A DNA stretch of 64,000 nucleotides from the NCBI RefSeq assembly GCF_000425645.1, contig NZ_KE384430.1:1041492-1105491 (forward strand), in the 5' to 3' direction. The notes beneath the pieces were generated by a model. It made no database searches and was not told where the DNA came from. It worked only from the letters and a program-made list of their open reading frames with translations. How positions within the stretch are numbered: the stretch's first letter is position 1; each line of letters begins with the position of its first letter. Source of the DNA: Gaetbulibacter saemankumensis DSM 17032 (GTDB lineage Bacteria > Bacteroidota > Bacteroidia > Flavobacteriales > Flavobacteriaceae). Positions 47,979 through 57,609 of the stretch are shown one piece after another. The translations under genes were made by a program, and so were the position numbers.

Positions 47979-48632
47979 TTGTTTAAACACAAGCATCCAT
48001 ATCCACCTTTTATTCAGGAGAACACGACTAAATTAATTGTTGGAACTTTGCCTCCACCACGGTTTTCTTTAGGGAGCTTGCTTGAAAAGGATGTCGATTT
48101 CTGCTATGGAAGTTATTATAATTCCTTATGGTTGTACATTGATGAAATTTATAATTTGAATTTGAGATATGATAACACGGAAGAGGCAGTGCAACAACGG
48201 AAGCAATTTTTAACAGATCGTAAAATAGGAGTATGCGATATTGTTGAATCGTGTGAGCGCGACAAAATTGATGCCTCCGATTTGGGTATGAAGCATATCA
48301 AATTAAGAGATTTAATTGGTTATTTGAAGCGGTATCCAAAAGTGAATACCATATTGTTTACTGGTGGGAATAGCAAAAATGGACCTGAGTACCTTTTTAG
48401 AAAGCATTGTAGAGATTATAATATGTCATTGGAAGTAGTTTCTTCTGAAGTGCCACGAATTCATCGGTTTTATCTTGAAGGTAGAAAAATAAACACTGTG
48501 TCGTTAACATCTGCTTCAGGGTCTGCCAACCGTGCAATAGGCAGTATGCCTTTATATCAGCAATTAAAAAATAATAATCCCGATTTCAATACCTTCGATT
48601 TTCGGGTAATGCAGTATCGCGAGTATTTTTAG
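47979..48632 (+). CDS. Uracil-DNA glycosylase superfamily protein
   Basis: 217 residues. Motif A is LIVGTLPPPRFSLGSL and the C-terminal motif is SLTSASGSANRAIGS, both of the UDG superfamily (GxxPgp and HPSP-type loops). The typical His of HPSP is absent, so it is a divergent subclass; a DNA-base glycosylase role is plausible. The frame begins with TTG at 47979; an in-frame TAA lies just upstream (47973) and no ATG occurs before residue ~103, so a TTG start is likely. Confidence 0.78.
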   Translation: MFKHKHPYPPFIQENTTKLIVGTLPPPRFSLGSLLEKDVDFCYGSYYNSLWLYIDEIYNLNLRYDNTEEAVQQRKQFLTDRKIGVCDIVESCERDKIDASDLGMKHIKLRDLIGYLKRYPKVNTILFTGGNSKNGPEYLFRKHCRDYNMSLEVVSSEVPRIHRFYLEGRKINTVSLTSASGSANRAIGSMPLYQQLKNNNPDFNTFDFRVMQYREYF

Positions 48633-48667
48633 GGTTGACATAGGTATTATGAGTAGGCTTACGGTAT

Positions 48668-50188
48668 TTATCTTTTTCTTAATTCAAAAATATCTTTACG
48701 TCGGTCTTTTAGGTTTTTTACGCTTCCAAATTGATTAAGCTCACGTAGCAGGTCGATATCAACATCGGCTATTAAAATCATTTCGGTATTTTGTGTGGCT
48801 TCTGCTTTTACGCCATTGGTTGGGAAAGCAAAATCACAAGGAGTAAACACCATCGATTGTGCAAATTGAATATCCATATTCTGAACTTTTGGTAAATTGC
48901 CAACACTACCTGCTATAGCGACGTAGCATTCATTTTCTATGGCACGGGCTTGCGCGCAATGGCGTACACGTGAAAATCCGTTTTGTGTGTCGGTTAAAAA
49001 CGGAATAAATAAGATGTCCATACCTTCATCGGCTAATAAACGACTTAACTCGGGAAACTCCGAATCGTAACAAATCAAAATTCCAATTTTACCGCAATCC
49101 GTATCGAAGGCCTGCAGTTTATGACCTCCAACCATCCCCCAAACTTTTGCTTCATCGGGCGTAACATGTAATTTTTCGTAGCGTTCCATAGTGCCATCAC
49201 GACGGCATAAATATCCTACGTTATAGAGCTTGTCATTAACCATTTCCGGCATGCTCCCAGTAATAATGTTAATGTTGTAGGAGATGGCTAATTTTGAAAA
49301 ACGGCGCACAATTTCCTCCGTATGTTTTGCCAATTCTCGGATAGCATCCGGTGTCGACATGTCATTGTTTTCAGCCATAAGTGGCGCATTGAAAAATTCT
49401 GGAAAGAGGGCAAAATCACTGCGATATCCTGAAACAGCATCAACGAAAAATTCCGCTTGTTGCATAAGTTCATCCATGTCTTTATAAAGTCGCATTTGCC
49501 ACTGAATTAATCCCAGTCGAACAATTTTTTTTATGGTGGTAGGTTTCTTATTTTTCTTTTCGTAGTAAATATTATCCCATTCTAATAGTACTGCATAATC
49601 TTTAGAGTCGGCATCGCCCTCTAAATAGTTTTTAAGAATTCTGGTGGGATGAAAGTCATTCGATATTTGAAAGTTTAATACCGGATCGTTAATTTCTTTG
49701 CTTTTAACTTTCTCAATATAGGCTTTTGGAGAAAGCGTGTCGGCATATTTTTTATAATTGGGAATACGTCCCCCAAAGGCTAGTCCTTTTAAATTAAGGC
49801 GTTCACAAAGTTCTTTTCGATAATCGTATAAGCGACGCCCTAACCGTAAACCACGAAACTCAGGTTTTATAAATACTTCGATGCCATAAATAACATCGCC
49901 TTCATTTGTATGTGTACTAAATGTGTAATTGCCAGTTATTTCTTTGTAGGTATGGAAATCATCGTATTTATCATAATCTACTATAATAGAAAGGGCACAA
50001 CCAGCAATTTGATTATTCACTTTAATAACAACTTGTCCCTCAGGGAACTCTTCTATGAGTTTTTTTATATGGTGTTCCCGCCAGTAGGCATCAGGCATTG
50101 AAGCGTAAGAAGCAATCATAGCTTCTTTTAATTCGTCATAGTCATCTAAGCTTAAAAAAGTAAGCTCTACATTTTCAATGTCTTTCAT
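48668..50188 (-). CDS. GNAT acetyltransferase-carbon-nitrogen hydrolase fusion
   Basis: 506 residues with two domains. Residues ~5-215 are a GNAT N-acetyltransferase fold (VVIKVNNQIAGCALSIIVD, GIEVFIKPEFRGLRLGRRLY, acetyl-CoA loop). Residues ~228-500 are a nitrilase-superfamily amidohydrolase with the Glu-Lys-Cys triad: LFPEFFNAPL (Glu), YEKLHVTPDE (Lys) and ILICYDSEFPELSR (Cys). Such fusions may acylate and deacylate, or use amide donors; substrate unknown. Monocistronic as far as seen. Confidence 0.92.
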   Translation of the reverse strand: MKDIENVELTFLSLDDYDELKEAMIASYASMPDAYWREHHIKKLIEEFPEGQVVIKVNNQIAGCALSIIVDYDKYDDFHTYKEITGNYTFSTHTNEGDVIYGIEVFIKPEFRGLRLGRRLYDYRKELCERLNLKGLAFGGRIPNYKKYADTLSPKAYIEKVKSKEINDPVLNFQISNDFHPTRILKNYLEGDADSKDYAVLLEWDNIYYEKKNKKPTTIKKIVRLGLIQWQMRLYKDMDELMQQAEFFVDAVSGYRSDFALFPEFFNAPLMAENNDMSTPDAIRELAKHTEEIVRRFSKLAISYNINIITGSMPEMVNDKLYNVGYLCRRDGTMERYEKLHVTPDEAKVWGMVGGHKLQAFDTDCGKIGILICYDSEFPELSRLLADEGMDILFIPFLTDTQNGFSRVRHCAQARAIENECYVAIAGSVGNLPKVQNMDIQFAQSMVFTPCDFAFPTNGVKAEATQNTEMILIADVDIDLLRELNQFGSVKNLKDRRKDIFELRKR

Positions 50189-50269
50189 AAATAATATAGA
50201 ATTATGGGTTAATTGCTATGATATGAAAGTAAGGAATATAATTAAATGATATAATTTTTTGTTGAATTT

Positions 50270-51001
50270 TTAATCAAGGGCGTAAATGAGTTTCATAGTA
50301 ATAGAAGCCGTTTTTTCCTTCGATGAGGTATTATAAACGCCTCCCCATGAATAGTCTTCGTTAGAATTTTGACCCGTAATTTGAAATATTCCCATATTGG
50401 CTGTTGAGAGTTCACCTAATTGTGCACCAGAATTTTTGGCTATACTTACAGCTCGAACACGTGCGTTTTCTGTAGCGCGTGAAATCATTTCAATTTTTAA
50501 ATCTTCAAGTTTAGTGTAATAATAACGGGGAGTCATTGAGTATAGTTGAATTCCTTTATTCAGAAGCTCGGTAACTTCCCGTGAAATTTTTTCAACTTTT
50601 TCAACCTCTTTAGAGTTTATCTGTAGGGTTTGATTAAGCGTATAACCTGTAAACTCTTCACCTATATATTTCCCGTCATCCGAGTAATTTGGTTTTGTGG
50701 TTTTATTGGTTGAAACTGCGTTAAAGACAATAACACTATCATGTAATCCTTTAGATCTGAAATATTCCGAAATGGTTTCTTTATCCTTTTTTAAATCGGT
50801 ATAAGCTTGCTTTAAATCTTTGTTAATCTGAGAAAACCTGGCTTCCCAAACAATTAAATCTGAAGTAAAATTGGTTTGTCCTAATCCTGTAACCGAAATA
50901 TTCCCAGCTTTTTTATTTCTATTAACAACGGCATTTCCTAGAATAATAGATGCTATAACTATAGCAATGGCGAATACTACGGCATTTATGTTTTTTTTCA
51001 T
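50270..51001 (-). CDS. SIMPL-domain (DUF541) protein
   Basis: 243 residues. N-terminal hydrophobic helix (~8-26) likely anchors it or serves as a signal. The SIMPL region shows ISVTGLGQTNFTSDLIVWEA near residue 36 and NARVRAVSIAKNSGAQLGEL near residue 180, typical of the family. Exact function unknown. It lies 26 nt downstream of trpA and may be read through from the trp operon, without an obvious biosynthetic link. Confidence 0.88.
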   Translation of the reverse strand: MKKNINAVVFAIAIVIASIILGNAVVNRNKKAGNISVTGLGQTNFTSDLIVWEARFSQINKDLKQAYTDLKKDKETISEYFRSKGLHDSVIVFNAVSTNKTTKPNYSDDGKYIGEEFTGYTLNQTLQINSKEVEKVEKISREVTELLNKGIQLYSMTPRYYYTKLEDLKIEMISRATENARVRAVSIAKNSGAQLGELSTANMGIFQITGQNSNEDYSWGGVYNTSSKEKTASITMKLIYALD

Positions 51002-51027
51002 AGTAAATAGGATTAGTTTACCGGATA

Positions 51028-51789
51028 TTATCTTATAGATTTTACAAATTGCTGGATGTTATCTACTGGGTTATCATTTAAAAATTTAATAAACGCACTA
51101 CCTATAATGGCTCCTTTTGAAAATTCTGTTGCCTGATTAAATGTGGTGCTGTTGTTAATTCCGAATCCTACAATTTGAGGATTTTTTAAGCCCATATCAA
51201 ATATACGTTTGAAATAATGTTTTTGGTCGTCTCCAAATCCGGACTGGCTGCCTGTAACACTCGCGCTGCTAACCATATAGATGAAGCCTTTAGAGACAGA
51301 ATCTATAAAATTGATACGCTCAATACTGGTTTGAGGTGTAATAAGGAAAACATTTATGAGACCGTGTTTTTCAAAAATACCTTGATATTTTTCGTGGTAA
51401 ACATCTACTGGTAAATCTGGGATGATAAGCCCATCGATGCCAATTTCCTCACATTTTTTACAGAAGGCTTCTACGCCATATTGTAACACAGGGTTGAAAT
51501 ATCCCATGATAATTAGAGGGATGCTAACCGATTTTCTTATATCGCTTAATTGATTGAATAAGATTTCGGTGGTCATGCCATTTTTTAATGCCTGCGTGGA
51601 ACTAGCCTGAATAGTAGGGCCATCGGCTAATGGATCGCTAAAAGGTAATCCAATTTCAATCATATCTACACCGCTAGCTTCTAGATTTTGAATAATGCTT
51701 ACAGTGTCATTCAGACTGGGATAACCAGCTGTAAAGTATATAGATAATAACTTTTTATTTTCTTGTAATTTTTGATTTATTCTATTCAT
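51028..51789 (-). CDS. trpA: Tryptophan synthase alpha subunit
   Basis: 253 residues, TIM barrel. Catalytic Glu and Asp are in DMIEIGLPFSDPLADGPTIQ. Also PLIIMGYFNPVLQYG and the phosphate loop in VGFGINNSTT. It cleaves indole-3-glycerol phosphate to indole, which passes to TrpB. A 58-nt gap separates it from trpB. Confidence 0.98.
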   Translation of the reverse strand: MNRINQKLQENKKLLSIYFTAGYPSLNDTVSIIQNLEASGVDMIEIGLPFSDPLADGPTIQASSTQALKNGMTTEILFNQLSDIRKSVSIPLIIMGYFNPVLQYGVEAFCKKCEEIGIDGLIIPDLPVDVYHEKYQGIFEKHGLINVFLITPQTSIERINFIDSVSKGFIYMVSSASVTGSQSGFGDDQKHYFKRIFDMGLKNPQIVGFGINNSTTFNQATEFSKGAIIGSAFIKFLNDNPVDNIQQFVKSIR

Positions 51790-51847
51790 TAGATGAAAAT
51801 ATTTCCTGTGCTTTTAAGTACCAATTTTGAGTTAATTTAATGATGAT

Positions 51848-53029
51848 TTACAGTTTAAAATAATCGATATAGTTTTGTAAATCTTTATCGCCACGTCCAG
51901 ATAAACTTACCACGACTACATCATCAGGATTGAATTTTTTTTGTTCGAAAATAGCTAAGGCATGCGAACTTTCTATAGCTGGAATAATACCTTCTAATTT
52001 ACATAATTCTAATCCCGCTTTCATGGCCTCATCATCGGTCATAGCCATAAATTCGGCACGTCCTGTTTTACATAAATGGGCATGCATAGGACCTACGCCA
52101 GGATAATCTAATCCGGCCGAAATAGAATAAGGCTCGGTAATTTGCCCATCATTGGTCTGCATAAGCAAGGTTTTACAGCCGTGAATAATGCCTTCTTTTC
52201 CTAATACAGATGTTGCGGCACTCTCACCGGTATCAACACCTAATCCAGCAGCTTCCACAGCAATAATGTTTACGTTTTCTTCATGAAGGAAATGATAATA
52301 GGTGCCTGCTGCATTACTTCCGCCACCAATACATGCCACTACATAATCTGGATTTTCACGTCCTTCTTGTTCCTTTAGTTGCCATTTAATTTCTTCTGAA
52401 ATGACCGATTGAAAACGCGTTACCATATCTGGGTAAGGATGCGGGCCAATAGCAGAACCAATAATGTAATGGGTGTCTACAGGGTTGTTAATCCAGTCAC
52501 GGATGGCCTCGTTTGTAGCATCTTTCAAGGTGCGACTTCCTGATTTTGCTGGCATAACCGTAGCTCCTAGCATTTTCATACGGGCAACATTTGGTGCTTG
52601 TCGGGCAATATCTATTTCGCCCATATACACAATACATTCTAATCCCATAAGAGCACAAACCGTGGCTGTCGCAACACCGTGTTGACCAGCTCCAGTTTCG
52701 GCAATAATCCTGGTTTTGCCAAGTCGCTTAGCCATTAAAATCTGCCCAATAGTATTATTTATTTTATGGGCACCAGTATGGTTTAGATCTTCACGCTTTA
52801 GGTAAATTTTAGTGTTGTATTTTTCTGAAAGACGTTTGGCAAAATAAAGCGGGGACGGGCGTCCTACATAATCTTTTAATAGCTGGTCGAATTCTTTTTT
52901 AAAGTCAGGTTCGGCCATAACCTTTAGATACTTTTGTCGTAACTCCTCTACATTTGGATAGAGCATTTCAGGGATGAAAGCGCCTCCAAATTCTCCATAA
53001 TATCCTTTTTCATTTACATTGTAATTCAT
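51848..53029 (-). CDS. trpB: Tryptophan synthase beta subunit
   Basis: 393 residues. The PLP-binding Lys is in [15 protein letters not shown], the phosphate-binding loop is [15 protein letters not shown], and SHALAIFE and SLSGRGDKD are near the end. It joins indole and serine to make tryptophan. Its start overlaps trpF by 4 nt. Confidence 0.99.
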   Translation of the reverse strand: MNYNVNEKGYYGEFGGAFIPEMLYPNVEELRQKYLKVMAEPDFKKEFDQLLKDYVGRPSPLYFAKRLSEKYNTKIYLKREDLNHTGAHKINNTIGQILMAKRLGKTRIIAETGAGQHGVATATVCALMGLECIVYMGEIDIARQAPNVARMKMLGATVMPAKSGSRTLKDATNEAIRDWINNPVDTHYIIGSAIGPHPYPDMVTRFQSVISEEIKWQLKEQEGRENPDYVVACIGGGSNAAGTYYHFLHEENVNIIAVEAAGLGVDTGESAATSVLGKEGIIHGCKTLLMQTNDGQITEPYSISAGLDYPGVGPMHAHLCKTGRAEFMAMTDDEAMKAGLELCKLEGIIPAIESSHALAIFEQKKFNPDDVVVVSLSGRGDKDLQNYIDYFKL

Positions 53030-53673
53030 AATATATGACTGAGTTTATTTTTAAACGTAGTTAGTTTTTGTATGTTTTTTAATCCGGGTTTTATTTCAAA
53101 TTTACTGTTCACATCTAAAGCAAAACAGTATTTTGAAGCTTCACTTTTTTTGAATTGTTTAATGGCTTCAACTTCGTCGAGACCGATGCCTCCACTTAAA
53201 AAAAATAGCTTGGAAGATGGGTATTCATTTAGAATATTCCAATCGAATGTGTAACCGTTACCCCCAGGGAGTTTGCCTTTGGTATCGAACAAGTAATAAT
53301 CACAGACATTTTCATAAGGTTTTAAAACTTCGAAATTAAATTCATCTTTTAGGCTGAATACTTTTATGATTTCAACATCCGGTTTGTTATTATTTATCAA
53401 GTGTTTTTTGAGATTTGTACAAAATTCAGGTGATTCATTTCCATGCAATTGCAGGGCTTTCAAATTATAGGTAATTACTTTTTCTATTACTTGATTTAAA
53501 TCGGCATCAACAAAAACGCCCACTTTTTTTATATGCTCATTAATAGGAGGCATCGTATTGTTAAAAAGTCTGGCAGATTGTTCATAAAATATAAAGCCAA
53601 TGTAATCGGGTTGCAATGTGGCCATCTCCTTTATATTGTCTGGATATTTCATCCCGCAAATTTTTAGTTTCAT
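53026..53673 (-). CDS. trpF: Phosphoribosylanthranilate isomerase
   Basis: 215 residues, TIM barrel. [20 protein letters not shown] holds the catalytic Cys; [12 protein letters not shown] and [12 protein letters not shown] are typical, and the general-acid Asp is in [20 protein letters not shown]. Overlaps trpC and trpB by 4 nt each, indicating translational coupling. Confidence 0.98.
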   Translation of the reverse strand: MKLKICGMKYPDNIKEMATLQPDYIGFIFYEQSARLFNNTMPPINEHIKKVGVFVDADLNQVIEKVITYNLKALQLHGNESPEFCTNLKKHLINNNKPDVEIIKVFSLKDEFNFEVLKPYENVCDYYLFDTKGKLPGGNGYTFDWNILNEYPSSKLFFLSGGIGLDEVEAIKQFKKSEASKYCFALDVNSKFEIKPGLKNIQKLTTFKNKLSHIL

Positions 53674-54455
53674 CCTTCTAAATCTTTTATAAATTTAGCA
53701 GCACTGGCACCGGCATCTTCTGTTTTCATAAAGTTTTCCCCAATAAGAAATCCTTGATATCCGTAAGGTTGAAGTTCTTTAATGGCTTCTACATTACTAA
53801 TACCGCTTTCAGAAACTTTTACAAAATCATCGGGGATTAAGCTGCTTAATGATTTACTTGTTTCCAAGCTTACTTCGAAGGTTTTTAAGTTTCTATTATT
53901 TACGCCTAGCATATCAATACTAGGCATAATCGATTTATGAAGTTCTTCTTCGTTATGTACTTCAAGTAAAACATTTAAATCCAGACCTTTTGCAAATTCG
54001 GAAAAATGTTTGATTTCCTCTTTTGTTAAAATAGCAGCAATTAAAAGAATAACATCGGCACCGTATGCACGGGCTTCTAACAGTTGGTATTCATCTATGA
54101 TAAATTCTTTACGTAATAATGGTAAGTTGCAACTGGCACGTGCCGTTAATAAATCGTCTAAGGAACCTCCAAAATATTTACCATCGGTTAGAACAGACAT
54201 ACCACAAACCCCAGCATTTTCATAGCCTCTTGCAACATCCTGAACATTCAGGGAGTTATTAATAATGGATTTTGAGGGCGAACGTCGTTTATGTTCTGCT
54301 ATAATTCCTGTATTACTGTTTCTTAGTTTTGATGCTAATGAAATAGTTTCACGTTCAAACAATACAGATTCTTCTAATTGATGAATAGGAATCAGGCTTT
54401 TACGAAGTGCTACTTCATTTCTTTTATCTAAAGTTATTTTGTCTAATATATTCAT
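53670..54455 (-). CDS. trpC: Indole-3-glycerol phosphate synthase
   Basis: 261 residues, TIM barrel. Catalytic Lys and Glu lie in GIIAEHKRRSPSKSIINNSL and in LPLLRKEFIIDEYQLLEARA; LLEVHNEEEL, GVNNRNLKTF and VSESGISNVE complete the site. Not fused to trpF, unlike in E. coli. Confidence 0.98.
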   Translation of the reverse strand: MNILDKITLDKRNEVALRKSLIPIHQLEESVLFERETISLASKLRNSNTGIIAEHKRRSPSKSIINNSLNVQDVARGYENAGVCGMSVLTDGKYFGGSLDDLLTARASCNLPLLRKEFIIDEYQLLEARAYGADVILLIAAILTKEEIKHFSEFAKGLDLNVLLEVHNEEELHKSIMPSIDMLGVNNRNLKTFEVSLETSKSLSSLIPDDFVKVSESGISNVEAIKELQPYGYQGFLIGENFMKTEDAGASAAKFIKDLEG

Positions 54456-54462
54456 GTTGAAG

Positions 54463-55455
54463 TTAGCTACTTAATTTAATTAAAGATTGTAAACTTGCTT
54501 TTGCTTTACCAGAGAAAAGAGATTCTTTGGCTAATTCAAATCCTGTTTTGTGATCTATTTGCTTTGTGGTTGCAATGGCTAGACCTGCATTGGCACAAAC
54601 AACATTAGTTTGGGCTTCGGTTCCATGGCCGTTAATAACTTTCAAGAATATATTGGCCGATTCCTCAACGCTACTACCTCCAAAGATTGCTTCTTGCGTA
54701 ATTTGAGGGATATCTAGTTGTTCGGGCGAGAATAAGGTTTCTGCATTGTTAGCTACAATTTTTGTTTTTCCAGTTAGTGAAATTTCATCATAACCATCTA
54801 AAGAATGCACAATACTGTAGTTTTTATCGGTATCTTGGTATAAATAACCGTACATGCGTTGTAATTCCAAATTAAAAACACCCACCATTTGATTTTGAGG
54901 GAAAGCAGGATTTACCATTGGCCCAAGCATATTAAAAAATGTTTTTACACCTAATTCACGACGAATAGGTCCGACATTCTTCATTGCCGGATGAAATAAA
55001 GGCGCGTGTAACACACATATCCCAGCATTCTCTAAACTCTGTTTTAGGAAATCGATGTCGTTAGAAAACTTAATTCCTAAATACTCCATAACATTTGAAG
55101 AACCACAAGAAGATGATACACCGTAATTCCCATGTTTAGCAACATGAACGCCAGCACCAGCTGTAATAAATGATGCTAAAGTAGAAATATTAAAAGTATC
55201 TTTTCCATCGCCTCCGGTTCCGCATAAGTCAATAGGGTTATACTCTTTAATATCTACGGCTATGCATAAATCTAAAAGGGCATCTCTAAATCCTCTTAAC
55301 TCTTCAATAGTAATGTTCCGCATCATAAATATGGAGAGGAAACAAGTAATCTGGCTCGGAATATACTTGCCATTCGATATGTTTTTTAATATCGTTTTGG
55401 CTTCTTCGGAGCTTAAAGTTTCATGATTTATAAGTCGGTTTAAAACATCTTTCAT
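54463..55455 (-). CDS. trpD: Anthranilate phosphoribosyltransferase
   Basis: 330 residues. The PRPP-binding CGTGGDGKDTFNISTLASF and KHGNYGVSSSCGSSNVME are intact, and FFNMLGPMVNPA is the hinge region. It transfers phosphoribose to anthranilate. Separated from trpC by 7 nt. Confidence 0.98.
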   Translation of the reverse strand: MKDVLNRLINHETLSSEEAKTILKNISNGKYIPSQITCFLSIFMMRNITIEELRGFRDALLDLCIAVDIKEYNPIDLCGTGGDGKDTFNISTLASFITAGAGVHVAKHGNYGVSSSCGSSNVMEYLGIKFSNDIDFLKQSLENAGICVLHAPLFHPAMKNVGPIRRELGVKTFFNMLGPMVNPAFPQNQMVGVFNLELQRMYGYLYQDTDKNYSIVHSLDGYDEISLTGKTKIVANNAETLFSPEQLDIPQITQEAIFGGSSVEESANIFLKVINGHGTEAQTNVVCANAGLAIATTKQIDHKTGFELAKESLFSGKAKASLQSLIKLSS

Positions 55456-55458
55456 GGC

Positions 55459-56025
55459 TTAAGAGTTTATCCAGTTTTCTAGTATTTTCTTTCCTTGTGG
55501 TGTTAGTACAGATTCCGGGTGGTATTGTACGCCTTTTACATCGTAAATTTTATGGCGTAACGACATGACTTGACCGTTAGAATCAAAAGAGGTGGCTTCC
55601 AAACTTTCAGGTAAGTTAGCATGGACTACCCAGGAGTGATATCGCCCAACTTCAATATTCTTGTCCAACCCTTTAAAAATAGGTTCGTCATCTACAGAAA
55701 TGGTCACATTGGTCGCAACGCCGTGGTAAACTTCATCCAGATTAATTAAGGTGCCTCCAAAAACTTCGCCAATAGCTTGTTGGCCTAAGCATACCCCTAA
55801 AATACTTTTAGTAGGCGCATATTCTTTTATAATGGCTTTTAATAAACCTGCTTCATCTGGGATTCCTGGTCCTGGCGATAACACAATTTTATCAAAAGGT
55901 TTTACATCATCTAAGGTAAGTTTATCGTTTCTGTAAACGGTAACCTCACAATTTAAATCTTCTAAGTAGTGTACCAGATTATAGGTAAAACTATCGTAGT
56001 TATCTATTACTAATATTTTTGTCAT
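55459..56025 (-). CDS. trpG: Anthranilate synthase component II (glutaminase)
   Basis: 188 residues. Class-I amidotransferase: VIDNYDSFTYNLVHYLE, PGPGIPDEAG, nucleophile Cys in ILGVCLGQQAIGEVFGG, His and Glu in GVQYHPESVLTPQG. Not fused to trpD. In bacteria lacking a separate pabA the same subunit may also serve PabB, which cannot be decided here. Confidence 0.97.
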   Translation of the reverse strand: MTKILVIDNYDSFTYNLVHYLEDLNCEVTVYRNDKLTLDDVKPFDKIVLSPGPGIPDEAGLLKAIIKEYAPTKSILGVCLGQQAIGEVFGGTLINLDEVYHGVATNVTISVDDEPIFKGLDKNIEVGRYHSWVVHANLPESLEATSFDSNGQVMSLRHKIYDVKGVQYHPESVLTPQGKKILENWINS

Positions 56026-56027
56026 CG

Positions 56028-57434
56028 TTAAATGTCTTCAGCTAGAGTTATGGCTTTTGTTAAAGCCCCTAATTTATTGTAAACTTCCTGTAATTCACTT
56101 TCGGCGTTAGATTTAGAAACCATACCGGCACCTGCTTGCCAGTTTAATTTGTAATCTTTGCTTAAAAAAGTACGAATCATTATGGCGTGATTAAAATTAC
56201 CATCAAAATCCATAAAACCAATGGCACCACCATAATAGGCGCGACTGGTTTTTTCGTATTGTTCTATAAGTTGCATGGCACGATGTTTAGGTGCGCCACT
56301 TAAAGTTCCTGCGGGAAAAGTGTCTGCTACCACTTGCATGGTTGAGGTTTTTTCATGTTTACGTCCTGTAACTTTGCTTACTAAGTGAATAACGTGTGAA
56401 AAGAACTGAACCTCACGATATGTTTCTACGTGAACCATATTACCATGTCTACTTAAATCGTTACGAGCTAAGTCTACTAACATGACATGTTCAGCATTTT
56501 CTTTATCGTCGTTTTTAAGTTTTTCGGCTAAAGCGTCATCCTGGGCGTCGTCACCAGTTCGTCTGAAGGTTCCAGCTATTGGATGAATTTCTGCCGTGCC
56601 ATCAGATACAATAAGTTGTGCTTCCGGCGAGCTTCCGAAGATTTTAAAACTTCCGTAATCGAAATAGAATAAATAAGGAGATGGATTAATGCTTCGTAAG
56701 GCACGGTATACGTTAAAATCATCTCCTTTAAATTCCTGAGAAAAACGTTTTGATAGCACTAATTGAAATACATCGCCACGTGCACAATGTTTTTTTGCTA
56801 ATTCCACATGTTCTTTAAACTCATCATCGGTTAAATTAGAAGTAATTTCACCGTTGGTTTTAAAGTTGTAGGTAGCATACTGTTTAACATTAATAAGGCT
56901 GTCTACTTCATGAATATTGTTTTCTGCCCCTTCATAACAATGTGCAAAAATATAAGCCTCGTTTTTAAAGTGATTAATGGCAATGATATTTTGATAAACG
57001 GCATAATACACTTCAGGAATCTCAAGTGAATTTGCTTTTTTACTGATATCGATATCTTCAAAATATTTTACAGCATCGTAGGCTGTGTAACCAAAAATAC
57101 CATTATTTATGAATTTAAAATCCTGATCTGAATTGGTGTTAAAGCGCTTGGTGAAATTGTGAATTTCTTCGGCCACGTTAATGTCGTCAGTAATAGTCAA
57201 ACTGGTTGAACTGCCATCGGGAAAAGTTTCGGTAATAATGTCGTTTTCAATTTTTATTGAAGCGATGGGATTGAAACATATATAAGAATAGTTTTTATGA
57301 TTTTTATGATAATCACCACTTTCTAACAAGATGCTATTCGGGTATTTGTCTCGAATTTTATAGTAAACCCCAACTGGAGTAATGATGTCTGCCAGAATTC
57401 TTTTGTAATGCGTGTATAAATTAAATTTAGTCAT
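56028..57434 (-). CDS. trpE: Anthranilate synthase component I
   Basis: 468 residues. The N-terminal part holds the Trp-feedback motif LLES (SILLESGDYHK). The chorismate-using domain has SPSPYLF-like INPSPYLFYFD, GSSPEAQLIV, PIAGTFRRTG, GTLSGAPKHRAMQLIEQYE and GAGMVSKSNAESELQEV. It makes anthranilate with TrpG. It is the first structural gene after the attenuator; its ATG lies 33 nt past the terminator's T-run. Confidence 0.98.
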   Translation of the reverse strand: MTKFNLYTHYKRILADIITPVGVYYKIRDKYPNSILLESGDYHKNHKNYSYICFNPIASIKIENDIITETFPDGSSTSLTITDDINVAEEIHNFTKRFNTNSDQDFKFINNGIFGYTAYDAVKYFEDIDISKKANSLEIPEVYYAVYQNIIAINHFKNEAYIFAHCYEGAENNIHEVDSLINVKQYATYNFKTNGEITSNLTDDEFKEHVELAKKHCARGDVFQLVLSKRFSQEFKGDDFNVYRALRSINPSPYLFYFDYGSFKIFGSSPEAQLIVSDGTAEIHPIAGTFRRTGDDAQDDALAEKLKNDDKENAEHVMLVDLARNDLSRHGNMVHVETYREVQFFSHVIHLVSKVTGRKHEKTSTMQVVADTFPAGTLSGAPKHRAMQLIEQYEKTSRAYYGGAIGFMDFDGNFNHAIMIRTFLSKDYKLNWQAGAGMVSKSNAESELQEVYNKLGALTKAITLAEDI

Positions 57435-57467
57435 TTAAGCTGAGTTTGTTCAGTGATTTTTGGTTAT

Positions 57468-57499
57468 AAAAAAGGCCTGTCGTGAATGACAAGCCTTTT
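57468..57499 (-). terminator. trp attenuator terminator hairpin
   Basis: On the minus strand the 5' arm (57498-57488) pairs with the 3' arm (57481-57471) in an 11-bp stem with one G-T pair, loop of 6 nt, ending in a run of T to 57468. It lies between the leader peptide and trpE. The loop and stem top (57486-57480) are perfectly complementary to 57540-57534, which contains the leader stop codon. The 5' arm region (57501-57489) can also pair with 57552-57542. These alternatives make it a regulated, not constitutive, terminator. Confidence 0.85.
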
Positions 57500-57534
57500 C
57501 GATATTTTAATTTTTAAATATACTAGGGTCTACT

Positions 57535-57591
57535 TCACGAACGAAAGTTTGTAAAGCACCACCACCAAGTATTATTTAAAAAATGTTTCAT
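57535..57591 (-). CDS. trpL: trp operon leader peptide with three consecutive Trp codons
   Basis: ATG at 57591, TGA at 57537-57535, encoding 18 residues: MKHFLNNTWWWCFTNFRS. Codons 9-11 (57567-57559) are TGG TGG TGG. Tryptophan is normally about 1 percent of residues, so three in a row directly before a terminator and trpE is diagnostic of a ribosome-stalling leader. When charged tRNA-Trp is scarce the ribosome would halt here, leaving 57552-57534 free to pair with the terminator and let RNA polymerase proceed. The frame lies about 14-19 nt past the predicted transcription start. Confidence 0.88.
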   Translation of the reverse strand: MKHFLNNTWWWCFTNFRS

Positions 57592-57609
57592 TTGTTTGTT
57601 TATTTGATT

